Shown here: piece after piece, positions 19,493-31,218 of the stretch
Layout of the letters: every line of letters begins with the position of its first letter
Numbering within the stretch: the first letter of the stretch is position 1
Assembly (NCBI GenBank): GCA_963731105.1
Contig: CAVSUM010000010.1
Location: 1-64,000 of the forward strand
Direction: 5' to 3'
Length of the DNA: 64,000 bases
Source of the DNA: RPQJ01 sp963731105
Lineage (GTDB): Bacteria; Pseudomonadota; Gammaproteobacteria; Steroidobacterales; Steroidobacteraceae
Made by a program: the position numbers and the translations under genes
Notes under the pieces: generated by a model
The model's input: the letters and a program-made list of their open reading frames with translations, nothing else
The model's database searches: none
Told to the model about the DNA's origin: nothing

Positions 19493-21538
19493 ATGACTGC
19501 ACCCTACCCGCACCTGCTCGCCCCGCTCGACCTCGGCTTCACCACGCTGCGCAACCGCGTGCTGATGGGCTCGATGCACACCGGGCTCGAGGACGACCCG
19601 AAGCATTTCCACCGCCTCACCGCGTACTTCGCCGAGCGGGCGCGCGGCGGCGTCGGCCTGATCGTGACCGGTGGCTTTGCGCCGAACATCGAGGGCTGGG
19701 CCGCGCCGTTCTCGGGCCGCCTCACCACCCGCGCCGCGGCCGCGAAGCACCGGCCGATCACCGATGCGGTGCACACCGAGGGCGGCAAGATCGCGCTGCA
19801 GATCCTGCATACCGGGCGCTACGGCTATCACCCGCTCGCGGTGGCGCCGTCGCGCCTCAAGTCGCCGATCTCGCCGTTCACGCCGCGGGCACTCACCGCG
19901 CGCGGGGTCGAACGGCAGATCCGCGGCTTCGTGCGCTGCGCCAAGCTCGCGCGCGAGGCTGGCTACGACGGCGTCGAGGTGATGGGCTCGGAAGGCTACT
20001 TCATCAACCAGTTCATCGCGGCGCACACCAATCGCCGCGACGACGAATGGGGCGGCAGCTACGCGAACCGCATGCGCCTGCCGGTGGAGATCGTCGAGCG
20101 CACGCGCGAGGCCGTCGGCCGCGATTTCATCATCGTCTATCGGCTGTCGATGCTCGACCTGGTGCCGGACGGCAGCAGCTGGGACGAGGTGGTGACGCTT
20201 GCGAAAGCCATCGAACGCGCCGGCGCCACGATCATCAACACCGGCATCGGCTGGCACGAGGCGCGCGTCCCGACGATCGCCACCTCGGTGCCGCGTGCGG
20301 CGTTCGCGTGGGTGACGCAGAAGCTGAAGGGTGAAGTCGCGATCCCGCTCTGCACCACCAACCGCATCAACGCGCCGGACGTGGCCGAGCGCCTGCTCGC
20401 CGAGGGCTGCGCCGACATGGTGTCGATGGCCCGGCCGCTGCTCGCCGACGCCGAGTTCGTCAACAAGGCCGCCGCCGGCCGCGCTGATGAAATCAACACC
20501 TGCATCGCCTGCAACCAGGCGTGCCTCGACCACGTCTTCGAGCGCAAGGTCGCCTCGTGCCTGGTCAATCCGCGCGCGGCGTACGAAACGGAGATCGTGA
20601 TCCGCCCCGCCGCCACACCGCGACGCATCGCCGTGGTGGGTGCCGGGCCCGCCGGGCTCGCCTGCGCCACGACGCTGGCCGAGCGTGGCCACGTGGTCGA
20701 CCTGTTCGAGGCCGCCGCCGAGATCGGCGGCCAGTTCAACATGGCGAAGCGCATCCCGGGCAAGGAAGAGTTCCACGAGACGCTGCGCTACTTCGGCCGC
20801 CGCATCGAGACGACCGGCGTGCGCCTGGCGCTGGGCCGCAGCGTTTCGGCCGAGGATCTCGCCGCCGGCGGCTATGACGAGATCGTGCTCGCCACGGGCG
20901 TCACGCCGCGCGATCCGCGCATCGAGGGCGAGGAGGAATTCCGCGCGGCGGGCAAGGTGCTGTCGTACGTCGACCTGCTGCTGCACGGCAAGCCCGCCGG
21001 CCAGCGCGTCGCCGTGATCGGCGCGGGCGGCATCGGCTTCGACGTCAGCGAGTTCCTGGTGAGCGGCGGCCACTCGACGACGCTCGACACCCAGGCCTGG
21101 CTGCGCGAATGGGGCGTGGCCGACCCGGCCGTCGCGCGCGGTGGCCTCGGCAAGCCCGAAATCACACCGCCCGCGCGCCAGGTGGTCCTGCTGCAGCGCA
21201 AGCCCGCGCCGCTCGGCAAGGGGCTCGGCAAGACCACCGGCTGGATCCATCGCGCCCAGCTCAAGATGAAGCGCGTCGAGATGATTGGCGGCGCGAACTA
21301 CGAGCGCATCGACGCGCGCGGCCTGCACGTCAGCTTCGGCGAGCGGCGCGAGAAGCCAACGCTGATCGAGGCGGACACGATCGTGCTGTGCGCCGGGCAG
21401 GAACCGTGCCGCGCGCTGGTCGAGCCGCTGCGCGCCCGCGGGGCGAGCGTGCACCTGATCGGCGGCGCGGACGTCGCGGCCGAGCTGGATGCGAAGCGCG
21501 CCATCGAGCAGGGCACGCGCCTGGCCGCGTCCCTCTAG
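19493..21538 (+). CDS. NADH:flavin oxidoreductase / 2,4-dienoyl-CoA reductase-like enzyme
   Basis: 681 residues in the FadH layout. An Old Yellow Enzyme-type TIM barrel comes first (MGSMHTGLEDD, ILHTGRYGYH, GSEGYFINQFI, THTNRRDDEWGGS with FMN and active-site residues). A 4Fe-4S cluster motif follows, CIACNQACLDHVF plus a Cys 11 residues on (near residues 343-361). Last is an FAD/NAD(P)-binding domain with two dinucleotide motifs (GAGPAGLACA; GAGGIGFDVSEF). FadH removes 4,5-double bonds in unsaturated fatty-acid oxidation. Related enzymes act on trimethylamine or on ring substrates, so dienoyl-CoA is the most likely but not certain substrate. Confidence 0.88.
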   Translation: MTAPYPHLLAPLDLGFTTLRNRVLMGSMHTGLEDDPKHFHRLTAYFAERARGGVGLIVTGGFAPNIEGWAAPFSGRLTTRAAAAKHRPITDAVHTEGGKIALQILHTGRYGYHPLAVAPSRLKSPISPFTPRALTARGVERQIRGFVRCAKLAREAGYDGVEVMGSEGYFINQFIAAHTNRRDDEWGGSYANRMRLPVEIVERTREAVGRDFIIVYRLSMLDLVPDGSSWDEVVTLAKAIERAGATIINTGIGWHEARVPTIATSVPRAAFAWVTQKLKGEVAIPLCTTNRINAPDVAERLLAEGCADMVSMARPLLADAEFVNKAAAGRADEINTCIACNQACLDHVFERKVASCLVNPRAAYETEIVIRPAATPRRIAVVGAGPAGLACATTLAERGHVVDLFEAAAEIGGQFNMAKRIPGKEEFHETLRYFGRRIETTGVRLALGRSVSAEDLAAGGYDEIVLATGVTPRDPRIEGEEEFRAAGKVLSYVDLLLHGKPAGQRVAVIGAGGIGFDVSEFLVSGGHSTTLDTQAWLREWGVADPAVARGGLGKPEITPPARQVVLLQRKPAPLGKGLGKTTGWIHRAQLKMKRVEMIGGANYERIDARGLHVSFGERREKPTLIEADTIVLCAGQEPCRALVEPLRARGASVHLIGGADVAAELDAKRAIEQGTRLAASL

Positions 21539-21545
21539 CGCGGAC

Positions 21546-22314
21546 TCACTGCAGCGGGAACGGCACGCGCGCCTTGCCCGTGGCGTACTCCTCGGCGCGC
21601 TTGGCCGCGTGGATCGCCTTCAGCAGCAGCGCGTGCGTTTGCTCGTCCTGCCCGGTGAGCAGGAAGCGGTCGGCCAGCTCGAGCACTTTCTCGAGGTAGC
21701 GGCGGCGCTCGTCGAGGTACAGCATCGACTTGCCCAGGTGCCGCGGGTCGCGCGCCTCGACGTGCAGCGTCTCGGCGGTGCGCAGCGCGGTCGCAGTACT
21801 CCTGGTCCGTCGGTTTGCGATGGTGCTGCGGCTCGTCGGACGCAGTCTCGGTCGGCGGCGACTCGGCGCCGCGCGTCGCGGGCAAATCGCCCCGACGCGG
21901 CGGCCCGTGCAGCAGGCTGCGCATGATGTCAGTGGTGGTCACGATGCCGAGCACGTGGTCCGCCTCGTCCACGACTGGCGCGGCGTGCACCCCTTGCTCG
22001 ATCAGGCGCTCGGCCGCGTCGCCGATACTCATGTTCGGCCGCAGCCCGACGACTGGCTTGCGCATGACCTGCTCGATCGTGAGCCGCTCGTCGAGGTAGC
22101 GCGAGCGATCGGCGGTGGCCTTCGGCACGAAATACTCGAGCTTCATGACGTCGGCGGCGCCCAGCATCCCGGCGAGCTTGCCGTCACGCACCACCGGCAG
22201 GTGATGGATCGGGTACTGGAAGAAGCAGTCGAGCGCTTCGCTGACCGGGCGGCTGACGTCGATCGCCACCACCGCCTCGGTCATGATTCTCGATACGGGT
22301 TCGTCCGGTCGCAT
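21546..22314 (-). CDS. CBS-domain pair protein with C-terminal helical region (frame broken near 21793)
   Basis: About 255 residues. Two CBS domains: residues 5-65 (VSRIMTEAVVAIDVSRPV, FFQYPIHHLPVVRDGKLAGML) and about 85-145 (EQVMRKPVVGLRPNMSI, HAAPVVDEADHVLGIVTTTDIMRS). CBS pairs bind adenine nucleotides or SAM and act as regulators. A charged linker rich in His and Pro follows, then a helical tail seen in another frame (AETLHVEARDPRHLGKSMLYLDERRRYLEKVLELADRF in two parts). One extra G near 21793 accounts for the break; length is 3n+1. It converges on the reductase gene seven bases away. Confidence 0.8.
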
Positions 22315-22447
22315 GCGCGCACCACCTCCGCGCGTAGGATAGCGCGGCAGCACGCGCCGGAAACGTGCGGGCGCAATGAATGCGCCGCCCGGGCATCGGT
22401 ATCCGCACGGATGGACATGGGTACTCGCCGCAACACGGACGCCGACG

Positions 22448-23303
22448 TCACTGCTTCGCGGCGAAGGCGTTCTCGAGCAGGCCCGGGCCGAATCCCGGCA
22501 GCGGCGTCGCGTGGTCGGTCGCAAAGCGGTAGAGCGCGGCGGAGTAGACGCCCTGCATCGTCGCGTGCAGCGCCGCCAGCGTGAAGAACGCCAGCAGGCC
22601 GAGCAGGATCACGGTGGAGATGACGATCGCATTGCCCGTCTGGCCGGCGAGCACCAGCAGCCCGAGCACGGCGACGATCGCCGAGGCCGATATAGGCGAG
22701 GCCAAACGCAAGTCCAAGGCCGACGTTGCCGATCAGGTTCTCGCCCCAGGTACGTTGCAGCAGGTCGGCGCTTTCCTTGACCGCCCCGACCGGGCCGACG
22801 TCGCGCGTGACGATGATCGGCACCACCAGGAACGTGGCCAGCGTCCAGCCGACACCGATCAGCTTGACGACGATGCGCCCGACCCAGCCGACGCGCTCCT
22901 CGATCATGCGCAGCAGCAGGCCGACCGTGGCCGCGATGCACGCGTAGCCGAAGATGCGGCCCTTGCGCTGCCAGGCGATGCGCAGCCCGTCGCCCAGGGT
23001 CGGATTGCCGCCGTCCATGCGGATCATCGCGGCACCGACCAGCGCCGTGCTGAAGAACAGCGTGATGAAGTACGAGACCACGTAGAACACGAAGGCAACG
23101 ACCATTGCGCCGGTCTCAGTCCCGCCGCCACTCGCGGCCGCTGCGAAGCCACCGAGCGCAGCGAACGGCACGACGAAGCTGCCGACGATCAGGATCAGCG
23201 CCGCGACGGAGAGCACGGGCAGGAGCAGCAGTTCCTTGTCCGCGCGCACCACGGACCAGGAGGCCTTGGCGAGTTCGAGGCTGCGGGAGAAGCGTCCGGC
23301 CAT
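22448..23303 (-). CDS. Membrane protein, DUF6159-like (frame broken near 22693)
   Basis: About 284 residues. The N-terminus, MAGRFSRSLELAKASWSVVRADKELLLLPVLS, resembles DUF6159 proteins as I know them. About six hydrophobic segments follow, including a Gly-rich loop near residue 65 and AYIxLASAIVAVLGLLVLAG across the frame break. One extra base in CCTATATCGG near 22693 explains the break (3n+1). The C-terminus is a short hydrophilic tail with FAAKQ. No function is known. It lies 14 bases downstream of the pyrophosphohydrolase gene on the same strand, so both may be one transcript. Confidence 0.65.
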
Positions 23304-23317
23304 GGTGATCTCCGAGT

Positions 23318-23668
23318 CTACAACGCGTCGTACTTGCGGCTCGAGCCGCGCGCCTTCTCCACCGGGTACTTCTCCGCATTCCGCGCGATCTTGGCGTGCG
23401 CGGCGGACTCGAGGTCCACGCCGAGCTTGTCCGCGAGTCGCACGAGGTAGAGCAGCACGTCCGCCATCTCTGCCTCGACGGCGGCCCGGGTCTCGGGCGG
23501 CAGGTCGCGGTCCTGGCCGTCGCCGAGCCACTGGAACGGTTCCAGCAACTCGGCGGCTTCCACGGCCAGGGCGGTGGCGAGATTGCGCGGGGAGTGGAAC
23601 TGGTCCCAGTCGCGCTCGGCGGCAAAGGCGCGCAATTCATCGCGCAGCCCGGTCAGTGCATCAGTCAC
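23318..23668 (-). CDS. MazG-like nucleotide pyrophosphohydrolase
   Basis: 116 residues, a single all-alpha NTP-PPase domain. The metal-binding motifs are clear: EAAELLEPFQW (ExxE type, near residue 37) and EMADVLLYLVRLADKLGVDL (ExxD, near residue 67). Small proteins of this RS21-C6/dCTPase type hydrolyse nucleoside triphosphates, often dCTP or modified dNTPs, to monophosphates and so clean the nucleotide pool. Length and motif spacing match the family. The exact substrate cannot be read from sequence. It probably shares a transcript with the membrane protein downstream. Confidence 0.85.
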   Translation of the reverse strand: MTDALTGLRDELRAFAAERDWDQFHSPRNLATALAVEAAELLEPFQWLGDGQDRDLPPETRAAVEAEMADVLLYLVRLADKLGVDLESAAHAKIARNAEKYPVEKARGSSRKYDAL

Positions 23669-23712
23669 AACGGCGGCCTCCCCTCAGTGGCCGCCCATTA
23701 TCCAGCGAGTCG

Positions 23713-23946
23713 TCAGTGGCTGGGGCGCCACTCCTGCGGCGGCCACGGGTCGCTGTCCACCGGTGGCACATAGGCCGCCGGGCGGCGACGCAGGGTCAGG
23801 CTCCCGGACCCGAACCGACGGAGCATGCTCGCCTGCGCCGACCTCAGCAGGTCTGTTGCGGCGACCAGGACCCACATGACGGCGACAATGGCCAGTTGCA
23901 CGTCGAGTCCAAGCATTTGAATTGTATCGATCCAGCTGCGTTCCAT
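23713..23946 (-). CDS. Small single-span membrane protein, unknown
   Basis: 77 residues from ATG 23946 with a good GGGAGG site six bases upstream. Residues about 15-33 (VQLAIVAVMWVLVAATDLL) form one membrane segment, followed by a basic stretch (MLRRFGSGSLTLRRRP) and a Pro/Trp-rich tail (WPPQEWRPSH). The strong ribosome binding site and good third-position GC favour a real gene. No family recognised. It is followed by the pyrophosphohydrolase gene 45 bases on. The 199 bases upstream (23947-24145) are relatively A/T-rich and probably hold its promoter. Confidence 0.6.
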   Translation of the reverse strand: MERSWIDTIQMLGLDVQLAIVAVMWVLVAATDLLRSAQASMLRRFGSGSLTLRRRPAAYVPPVDSDPWPPQEWRPSH

Positions 23947-24145
23947 TTTTTCCTCCCGCCGGCAGCCAAGATAGGCCCCCGGGTTGGAGAGAAGATGCTA
24001 CGCCTGAAATTGCTGCGCCGCAATATAAACAGCGCACAATTCGCTTGAATGTTTTGTGACAGCGCCACGAATCAGCCCGGAACGTCGCCGAACATGACGG
24101 GATCGAGGCCAAATTCGCCAAATGGCGGCGAACGGCGAATTTCCG

Positions 24146-24547
24146 TCAGGGGAACTGGATCTTGCCCCGCGGTGGTCCGCCCTGCCCCGCCAGGGCCGAA
24201 GCGGCGCCCGCATCGGGGATTACGATCGACGAGGCCTGCTGCCGGCGCATCTCCTGCAGCTCCTTCATGGTCTCCTCGAAGGCAATCCGGGCGCCGTCCG
24301 CGAACCCCGCGCAGGCCTCGGCCAGCGTCCGGGCGTCGATCTCGAACGACAGCGGCAGCGCGCCCGCCGGGGTCATGATCTGCGCCTGGCCGACGTACGA
24401 GGTTGGCCTCGTCAGGTCCGGCGTGCCGTCCGACTTGACGGGCGTCATGACGCGGATGGTGCCGACCTTGCGATCGGAATAGAGGTCCTCGCGATACAGG
24501 TCGTTCGCGTCCATCTTGGGTTCGGGGGCGTTGTTCGGGCCGGCCAT
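24146..24547 (-). CDS. Hypothetical soluble protein (133 aa)
   Basis: 133 residues from ATG 24547; a start at 24595 is possible but the added 16 residues look like leader noise. The middle reads like an ordered beta domain (RKVGTIRVMTPVKSDG, TSYVGQAQIMTPAGALPLSFEIDA), then an amphipathic helix (LAEACAGFADGARIAFEETMKELQEMRRQQ) and a Gly/Ala-rich tail. No signal peptide, membrane segment or cysteine. I do not recognise the family. It is oriented with the small membrane gene upstream (24654-24872), 106 bases away. Confidence 0.6.
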   Translation of the reverse strand: MAGPNNAPEPKMDANDLYREDLYSDRKVGTIRVMTPVKSDGTPDLTRPTSYVGQAQIMTPAGALPLSFEIDARTLAEACAGFADGARIAFEETMKELQEMRRQQASSIVIPDAGAASALAGQGGPPRGKIQFP

Positions 24548-24653
24548 GGGGGCTCCTCGCGTCGGTCCTGGGCGGGGGGTCAATGGGGTCGCCACGGTAC
24601 CGGAGCCCGGCCCGGGTCACAACGCCGCGGACCGGACGGCCGGCGACGGAGCC

Positions 24654-24872
24654 TCAGAACTGGGCGTCGGGGCCGTTGCCGACGGGCGCGGTGCCGCACA
24701 CGGACTCGGCCGGCCAGGGCGTGAGCGCGACGTAATACAGCACGATCAGGTTCACGAGCGGAATCGAGGCCATGATCGCCAGCCAGGGCGGCAGGCCCAT
24801 GCGGCGGAAGATGCGCCAGAACGGCACGACCTGCAGCAACGAGAGGATGACGATCCAGCGAATCACGGGCAT
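24654..24872 (-). CDS. Small membrane protein, unknown (72 aa)
   Basis: 72 residues from ATG 24872, with GGAG very close upstream. Two hydrophobic segments (VIRWIVILSLLQVVPFW and WLAIMASIPLVNLIVLYYVAL) are joined by RIFRRMGLPP. This gives a hairpin membrane protein with a short polar tail containing one Cys. No family recognised. It diverges from hutU, whose start lies 52 bases away; a GATATAA word at about 24909 may belong to a hut promoter. Confidence 0.6.
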   Translation of the reverse strand: MPVIRWIVILSLLQVVPFWRIFRRMGLPPWLAIMASIPLVNLIVLYYVALTPWPAESVCGTAPVGNGPDAQF

Positions 24873-24924
24873 CTCCGGCGGGGGGCGCCGCTGCGGGCGG
24901 CGGCACGATGATATAACGCGCGCC

Positions 24925-26592
<1,668 letters not shown>

Positions 26593-26609
26593 AGCACTTG
26601 CGCGGCAAT

Positions 26610-26728
26610 CCGGTCGATCGGTTCCGGGTCAGTCCGGAAGACACGCCGTGAACCCGTCCCTGGGGGCTCGTGCGCGACGTCCATGTCGCGCAACGGTCTT
26701 CCGGACTGACCCGGAACCGATCGACCGG
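26610..26728. repeat. Long nested palindrome, copy 3, between hutU and hutI
   Basis: Arms at 26610-26642 and 26696-26728 are perfect 33-base inverted copies (CCGGTCGATCGGTTCC at the outer end). The interior 26643-26695 starts ACGCCG, contains TCCCTG and GGCTCG and ends with the hairpin GCGCGACGTCC ... GTCGCGC. It is the same core as the copies at 278-329 and 463-516, while the arms are private to this copy. It fills almost the whole 150-base gap between hutU and hutI and could act as an attenuator within the operon. Confidence 0.88.
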
Positions 26729-26742
26729 GGACACGGCGCAGC

Positions 26743-27953
26743 ATGCTGACGCTGTGGAAGAAGGCCCGCATTGCTACCTGCGACGAACAATCGCGGGTGT
26801 TCGAGCGTGGCGCGATCGTCACGCGCGACACCGTCGTCGAGTGGGTCGGGCGCCGAAGCAGAGCTGCCGACCGGCGCTGCACCCAGATCGAACGGTCGAA
26901 CTCGCCGGCCGCTGGCTGACACCGGGACTCATCGACTGCCACACACACCTCGTGTTCGCCGGACAGCGCGCCGCCGAATTTGCGCGACGTACGTCGGGCA
27001 CGAGCTACGCCGACATCGCGCGCGAGGGCGGTGGCATCCTGAGCACGGTACGCGCGACGCGCGACGCGAGCGACGAATCGCTGCTCGAGCAGAGTGGCTC
27101 GCGGCTGCGCTCGTTGCTCGCCGAAGGCGTGACCGTGGTCGAGATCAAGTCGGGCTACGGCCTCACGCTCGAGAGCGAGGCACGCATGCTGCGCGTCGCC
27201 CGTCGCCTCGCGGACCTGCACCCGGTCACGGTCTCGACCAGCCTGCTCGCGGCGCACGCACTGCCTCCCGAATTCGCGGGCCGCGCGGACGACTTCGTGG
27301 ACCTGGCCTGTCGGGAGTGGTTGCCGGCACTGCGCACGAGCTGCGACGCCGTCGATGCGTACTGCGAGGACATCGCTTTCTCCGCCGCCCAATGCGATCG
27401 CCTGTTCACGGCCGCACGGGCACTCGGTCTGCCGGTGCGCCTGCACGCCGAGCAGCTGTCGAACGTGGGTGGCAGCCAGGTGGCAGCGCGTCACGGCGCA
27501 CGGTCTGCCGACCATCTCGAGTACGCCATCGACGATGATGCCGCGGCACTCGCCCGCGCCGGCACCGTGGCGGTGATGCTGCCGGTCGCCTTCTACGCGC
27601 TCGCGGAGCGGCAGCTTCCGCCGATCGACGCATTCCGGCGCCACGGCGTGCCGCTGGCCGTCGCCTCCGACTGCAATCCGGGCTCCGCGCCGGGTGCCTC
27701 GCTGCTGCTGGCCATGAACATGGCGCGACGCCTGTTCGGACTCACCAGCGCCGAGGTGCTGCTCGGCGTCACGCGGCACGCCGCGCGCGCACTCGGCCTC
27801 GAGAAAACGCACGGCGCGATCGCACCTGGCTACGCGGCCGACTTCGCGGCCTGGTCGATCGACACGCCCGACGAGCTCGGCTACTGGGCCGGGTTCAATC
27901 CCTGCAGCATGATCGTCAAGGACGGCGCGATCGTGCTCGAGCGCGACGTGTGA
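26743..27953 (+). CDS. hutI: Imidazolonepropionase (frame broken twice, near 26849 and 26885)
   Basis: About 402 residues, amidohydrolase superfamily. It opens the ring of imidazolonepropionate to formiminoglutamate. Visible: LTPGLIDCHTHLVFAGQRAAEF (metal-binding HxH), GISYG-like EIKSGYGLTLESE, the HAEQLSN His, and ASDCNPGSAP with the catalytic Asp. The start MLTLWKKARIATC (ATG 26743) and the body are in different frames. Removing one G from GGG near 26849 and one A near 26885 gives WVGAEAELPTGAAPDRTVELAGRWLTPG, exactly as expected for HutI. Length is 3n+2, fitting two inserted bases. Confidence 0.9.
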
Positions 27954-27963
27954 GAATCACGCC

Positions 27964-28945
27964 ATGACGCAGCGACGACGGATCACACACCGATGCCTGG
28001 TCGGGCCGCGTGGACGCGGTCGACGGAACAATGGGGCGACGCTGGCACCAGGTCGTGCGCCCGGCGGCAGCGGCAGATCGTCCCGGCATCGCGCTGGTCG
28101 GATTCGCCAGCGATGCCGGCGTGGTGCGCAACAGCGGCAGGCCCGGCGCCGCAGCCGGACCGGCGGCACTGCGCCGTGCGCTCGCCAACCTTGCCTGGCA
28201 CGGCGGCGACGACGCGCGCCTGTACGACGCCGGCGACGTCACCTGCCGCGGCGACGACCTCGAGGCGGCGCAGTCGAGTTACGCCGAGCGGCTTGCCGCA
28301 CTGCTGCGCGCAGGGCATTTCCCGATTGGCCTCGGCGGTGGGCACGAGATCGCTTTCGGCGCCTACCTCGGGCTGGAGCAGGCATTCGACGACGATCCGC
28401 GCCTCGAGCGACTCGGCATCTTGAACTTCGATGCACACCTCGACCTGCGGACGCCGGAGGCGGCGGGTCGCGGCACCTCCGGCACGCCGTTCCTGCAGAT
28501 TGCGCAGGCCCGCGCGGCCCGCGGTCACAGCTTCCGCTACCTGTGCGTCGGCGCGAGCGATGCCGCGAACACGCCCGCGCTGTTCGAGCGGGCCCGCGAT
28601 CTCGGGGTCGAGGTGATTTCCGACCTTGCCGCCTGCGCGACCGACGCCGAGCGGCAGCTGCACCGGTTCATCAGCGAGTCGTCCGCCGTTTACCTGACGT
28701 TCTGCCTCGACGTGCTGCCGGCAGCCGTCGCACCGGGAGTGAGCGCGCCCGCGGGCCTCGGCGTGCCGCTGCACCGCGCGGTGGAACTGCTGCGATCGGC
28801 ACTCGACGCCTGTGGCCACGGCCGCCCGGGCGGCAAGCTGCTGCTGGCGGATCTCGCCGAACTCAACCCGCAGCACGATCCCGACGGCCGCACGGCGCGC
28901 ACGGCGGCACGGCTGGTGTACGAACTGGCGGCGATCCGTCGCTGA
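27964..28945 (+). CDS. hutG: Formimidoylglutamase, arginase family (N-terminal frame break near 27980)
   Basis: About 326 residues. HutG hydrolyses formiminoglutamate to glutamate and formamide, the last step of this hut branch. Metal ligands of the ureohydrolase fold are visible: GGGHEIAFG, NFDAHLDLR, and FCLDVLPAAVAPGVSAPAG. The long frame only has GTG 28010 as start, but the conserved N-terminal segment DAWSGRVDAVDG lies just upstream of it without a start codon. ATG 27964 in another frame plus one extra base near 27980 would supply the start, matching the insertion pattern seen across the window. The gene begins 10 bases after hutI. Confidence 0.88.
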
Positions 28946-29003
28946 GGCGCTGGCATACTGTGCGCCCGCGCCGGCGCCACCGGCCCGACCACGAGATTCC
29001 GCG

Positions 29004-30639
29004 ATGCGACTGACTGCACCGGCCCTGCCGATCCTGAGCCTGCTGCTTGCTTCACTGGTCATCGGCGGCTGCAGCCGCAAGCAACCCGAACCCGAACCGA
29101 CAACGGCGCCGACCGCAGCGACCACCGGCGCAGAAGCGCCCGACACGACCCACCTGCCACCGGGGATCGACTGGTTCGCGGGCGACGTCGATGCCGCATT
29201 CGCAGCGGCAAAGGCGGCGAACAAGCCGCTGTTCCTGTACTGGGGCGCGGAGTGGTGCCCGCCCTGCGCGCAGATCAAGTCGACGATCTTCAACAAGCGT
29301 GAGTTCCAGGAGCGCAGCCGCCTGTTCGTGCCGGTCTACCTCGACGGCGACACGCCGAGCGCGCAGCGCTACGGCGAGCGCTTCGGCATCGTCGGCTACC
29401 CGACCATGATCCTGTTCCGGCCGGACGGCACCGAGATCACGCGCCTGCCCGGCACCGTGGACATCGCGCGCTACGCCACCATTCTCGACGTGGCGCTCGC
29501 CGACGCGCGCCCGGTCGCCGAGATCCTCGCGGCGGCATCGACCGGCGGCGAGGTCACCGCGAACGACTGGCGCCTGCTCGCGTACTACTCCTGGGCCACG
29601 GACAACGGCCGCATCCTGCCCGCGGACGAGCGCGTCGCCACGTTCCGTCGCCTGTACGAGCGCTGTCCGCCCGAAATGCGGCCCGAGTGCGGCCGCCTTT
29701 ATTTCGAGTACCTGGGTGCGGCGGCGCGCAGTGCTCAGAAAGACAAGCCGGCACTGGACGGCCTGGAACGAGCCGCGGCACGCCGCGAGCTGTCGATGCT
29801 GCTGGCGGCCGAGACCGGTGGCGCAGGCCAACGTCGACAATCTGCTGTACGGGTCCAAGGACGTCGTCGGCCTGCTGTCCGATGCGGGCTCGATTGAACG
29901 TCGCCAGCTGACGGATGCGTGGCGCGCGGCGCTCGACCGGCTCACGACGCAGGGCGGCGCAGGCGCACTCTCCGGACCGGAACAGCTGGACCTGGTGCGT
30001 GCGCGGATCCTGCTCGCGCGGCTCGATGCGCCGGATGCGCCGCTGCCGCCCGCGCTGCTCGACGAAGCACGCCAGGCCGTCGCGCGCGTGGATGCCGCCA
30101 CGCCCGACGGCTACGCCCGTCACGCGTCGATCTACGCCGCGGCTGGACTGCTCGAGGAAGCGGGACTCGACGACGAGGCCCAGCGCCTGCTGGTGGCCGA
30201 GCTCGAGAAGTCGAAGTCGCCCTACTACTTCATGCTCGAGCTGGCGGCACAGGCGAAGAAGACGGGTCGCGTGGACGAGGCGACTGCGTGGCTCGAGCGT
30301 GCCTACGCCGGCGCCCAGGGCCCGGCGACTCGCTTCCAGTGGGGTTACAACTACCTGGTGGGCCTGCTCGAGATGACGCCCGGGGACACGGCGCGCATCG
30401 AGCGCGTCGGCCTCGAGGTGCTCGGCGAACTCGACGATTCGCCCGATGCGTTCTACCAGCGCACCCGGCAGCGCCTCGAGCAGCTGAGCGGCAAGCTGCT
30501 CGAATGGGGCGCCGGCAACGCCGAGCGTACGGCCGCGCTCGGGCGGCTGCGGGCACGCACGGCGGAGATCTGCAAGGGCCTGCCCGCGGACGACGCGGGG
30601 CGCGACCACTGCGAGGGCTTCCTCAAGCCTGCTGCCTGA
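29004..30639 (+). CDS. Thioredoxin-fold lipoprotein with long helical C-terminal region (frame broken near 29820)
   Basis: About 544 residues. Lipobox LVIGGC puts the mature N-terminus at about Cys 23. A Thr/Pro-rich linker follows, then a thioredoxin-like domain (residues about 60-165) with the redox motif WCPPC in FLYWGAEWCPPCAQI and the cis-Pro in GYPTMILF, as in DsbD-gamma/thiol-disulfide proteins. The second half is alpha-helical and repeat-like (LEEAGLDDEAQRLLVAELEK, TGRVDEATAWLERAY), resembling TPRs. One extra G in ACCGGTGGCG near 29820 splits the halves; length is 3n+1. Likely a periplasmic thiol-redox or chaperone-type protein. Confidence 0.75.
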
Positions 30640-31208
30640 GCCACGTTTCCCGCGACAACGAGTACTTCACGCCGGCTCGTTCGCCGGCGGTTCGGCCGGG
30701 CAGCACCTCTGGCGGCCAGGTGAAGTCCCGCTCGTGGCCGAGACCGCATTTCTCCATGACGCGTCGCGAGGCTGCGTTGTCGCGCAGTGCGCGCGCCGAG
30801 ATCACCGGGGCGCTCCACGCGCTCGAAGCCGTGCGCGACCAGGGCGCGACCCAGCTCGGTGGCGTATCCCTGCCCCCAGGCCGCGCGGCGCAGGCGGTAG
30901 CCGATTTCCTGCTCCCCGGCGTCGATGCGGTCCGGTCGCAGGTGAAACCAGCCGATGAACTCGTCGTCGGCACGAGTCTCGGCGATCCAGTAACCGAGCA
31001 GGGGCGTCGATGTGTAGTAGGCGAGGAACCGCGGCAGGTAATCCTGCTCGTACCGGGCCCGCGGCGTCGGTTCGCCGTAGCTGATGTAGCGCATCACCTG
31101 CGGGTCGGCATCCAGCTCGACCAGCGCATCGAGGTCCGCGGGCACGATGTGGCGCAGCCTGAGGCGCGGCGTCTCTAGTACGATTACGTGCTCCGCTCCC
31201 GTCCGCAT
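30623..31208 (-). CDS. GNAT-family acetyltransferase, RimJ/RimL type (frame broken near 30813)
   Basis: About 194 residues. LETPRLRLRHIVPADLDALVEL is the typical RimJ-like start, then WIAETRADDEFIGWFHLRP. Acetyl-CoA binding loop RRAAWGQGYATELGRALVAHGFE (Q/RxxGxG/A pattern) follows, and after a frame shift ALRDNAASRRVMEKCGL, the usual GNAT end. One extra G in CCCGGTGATC near 30813 explains the shift (3n+1). Probably acetylates an N-terminal or amino-group substrate; not specified. It overlaps the end of the convergent thioredoxin gene by 17 bases and its start abuts the divergent aldolase gene. Confidence 0.85.
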
Positions 31209-31218
31209 CCGCTCCCCC

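Noticed and set aside
17720..21454. A 1244-codon minus-strand frame over DUF47, Pit and the reductase
   Set aside because: Antisense shadow caused by high GC at third codon positions; no motif, and three well-recognised genes occupy the plus strand.
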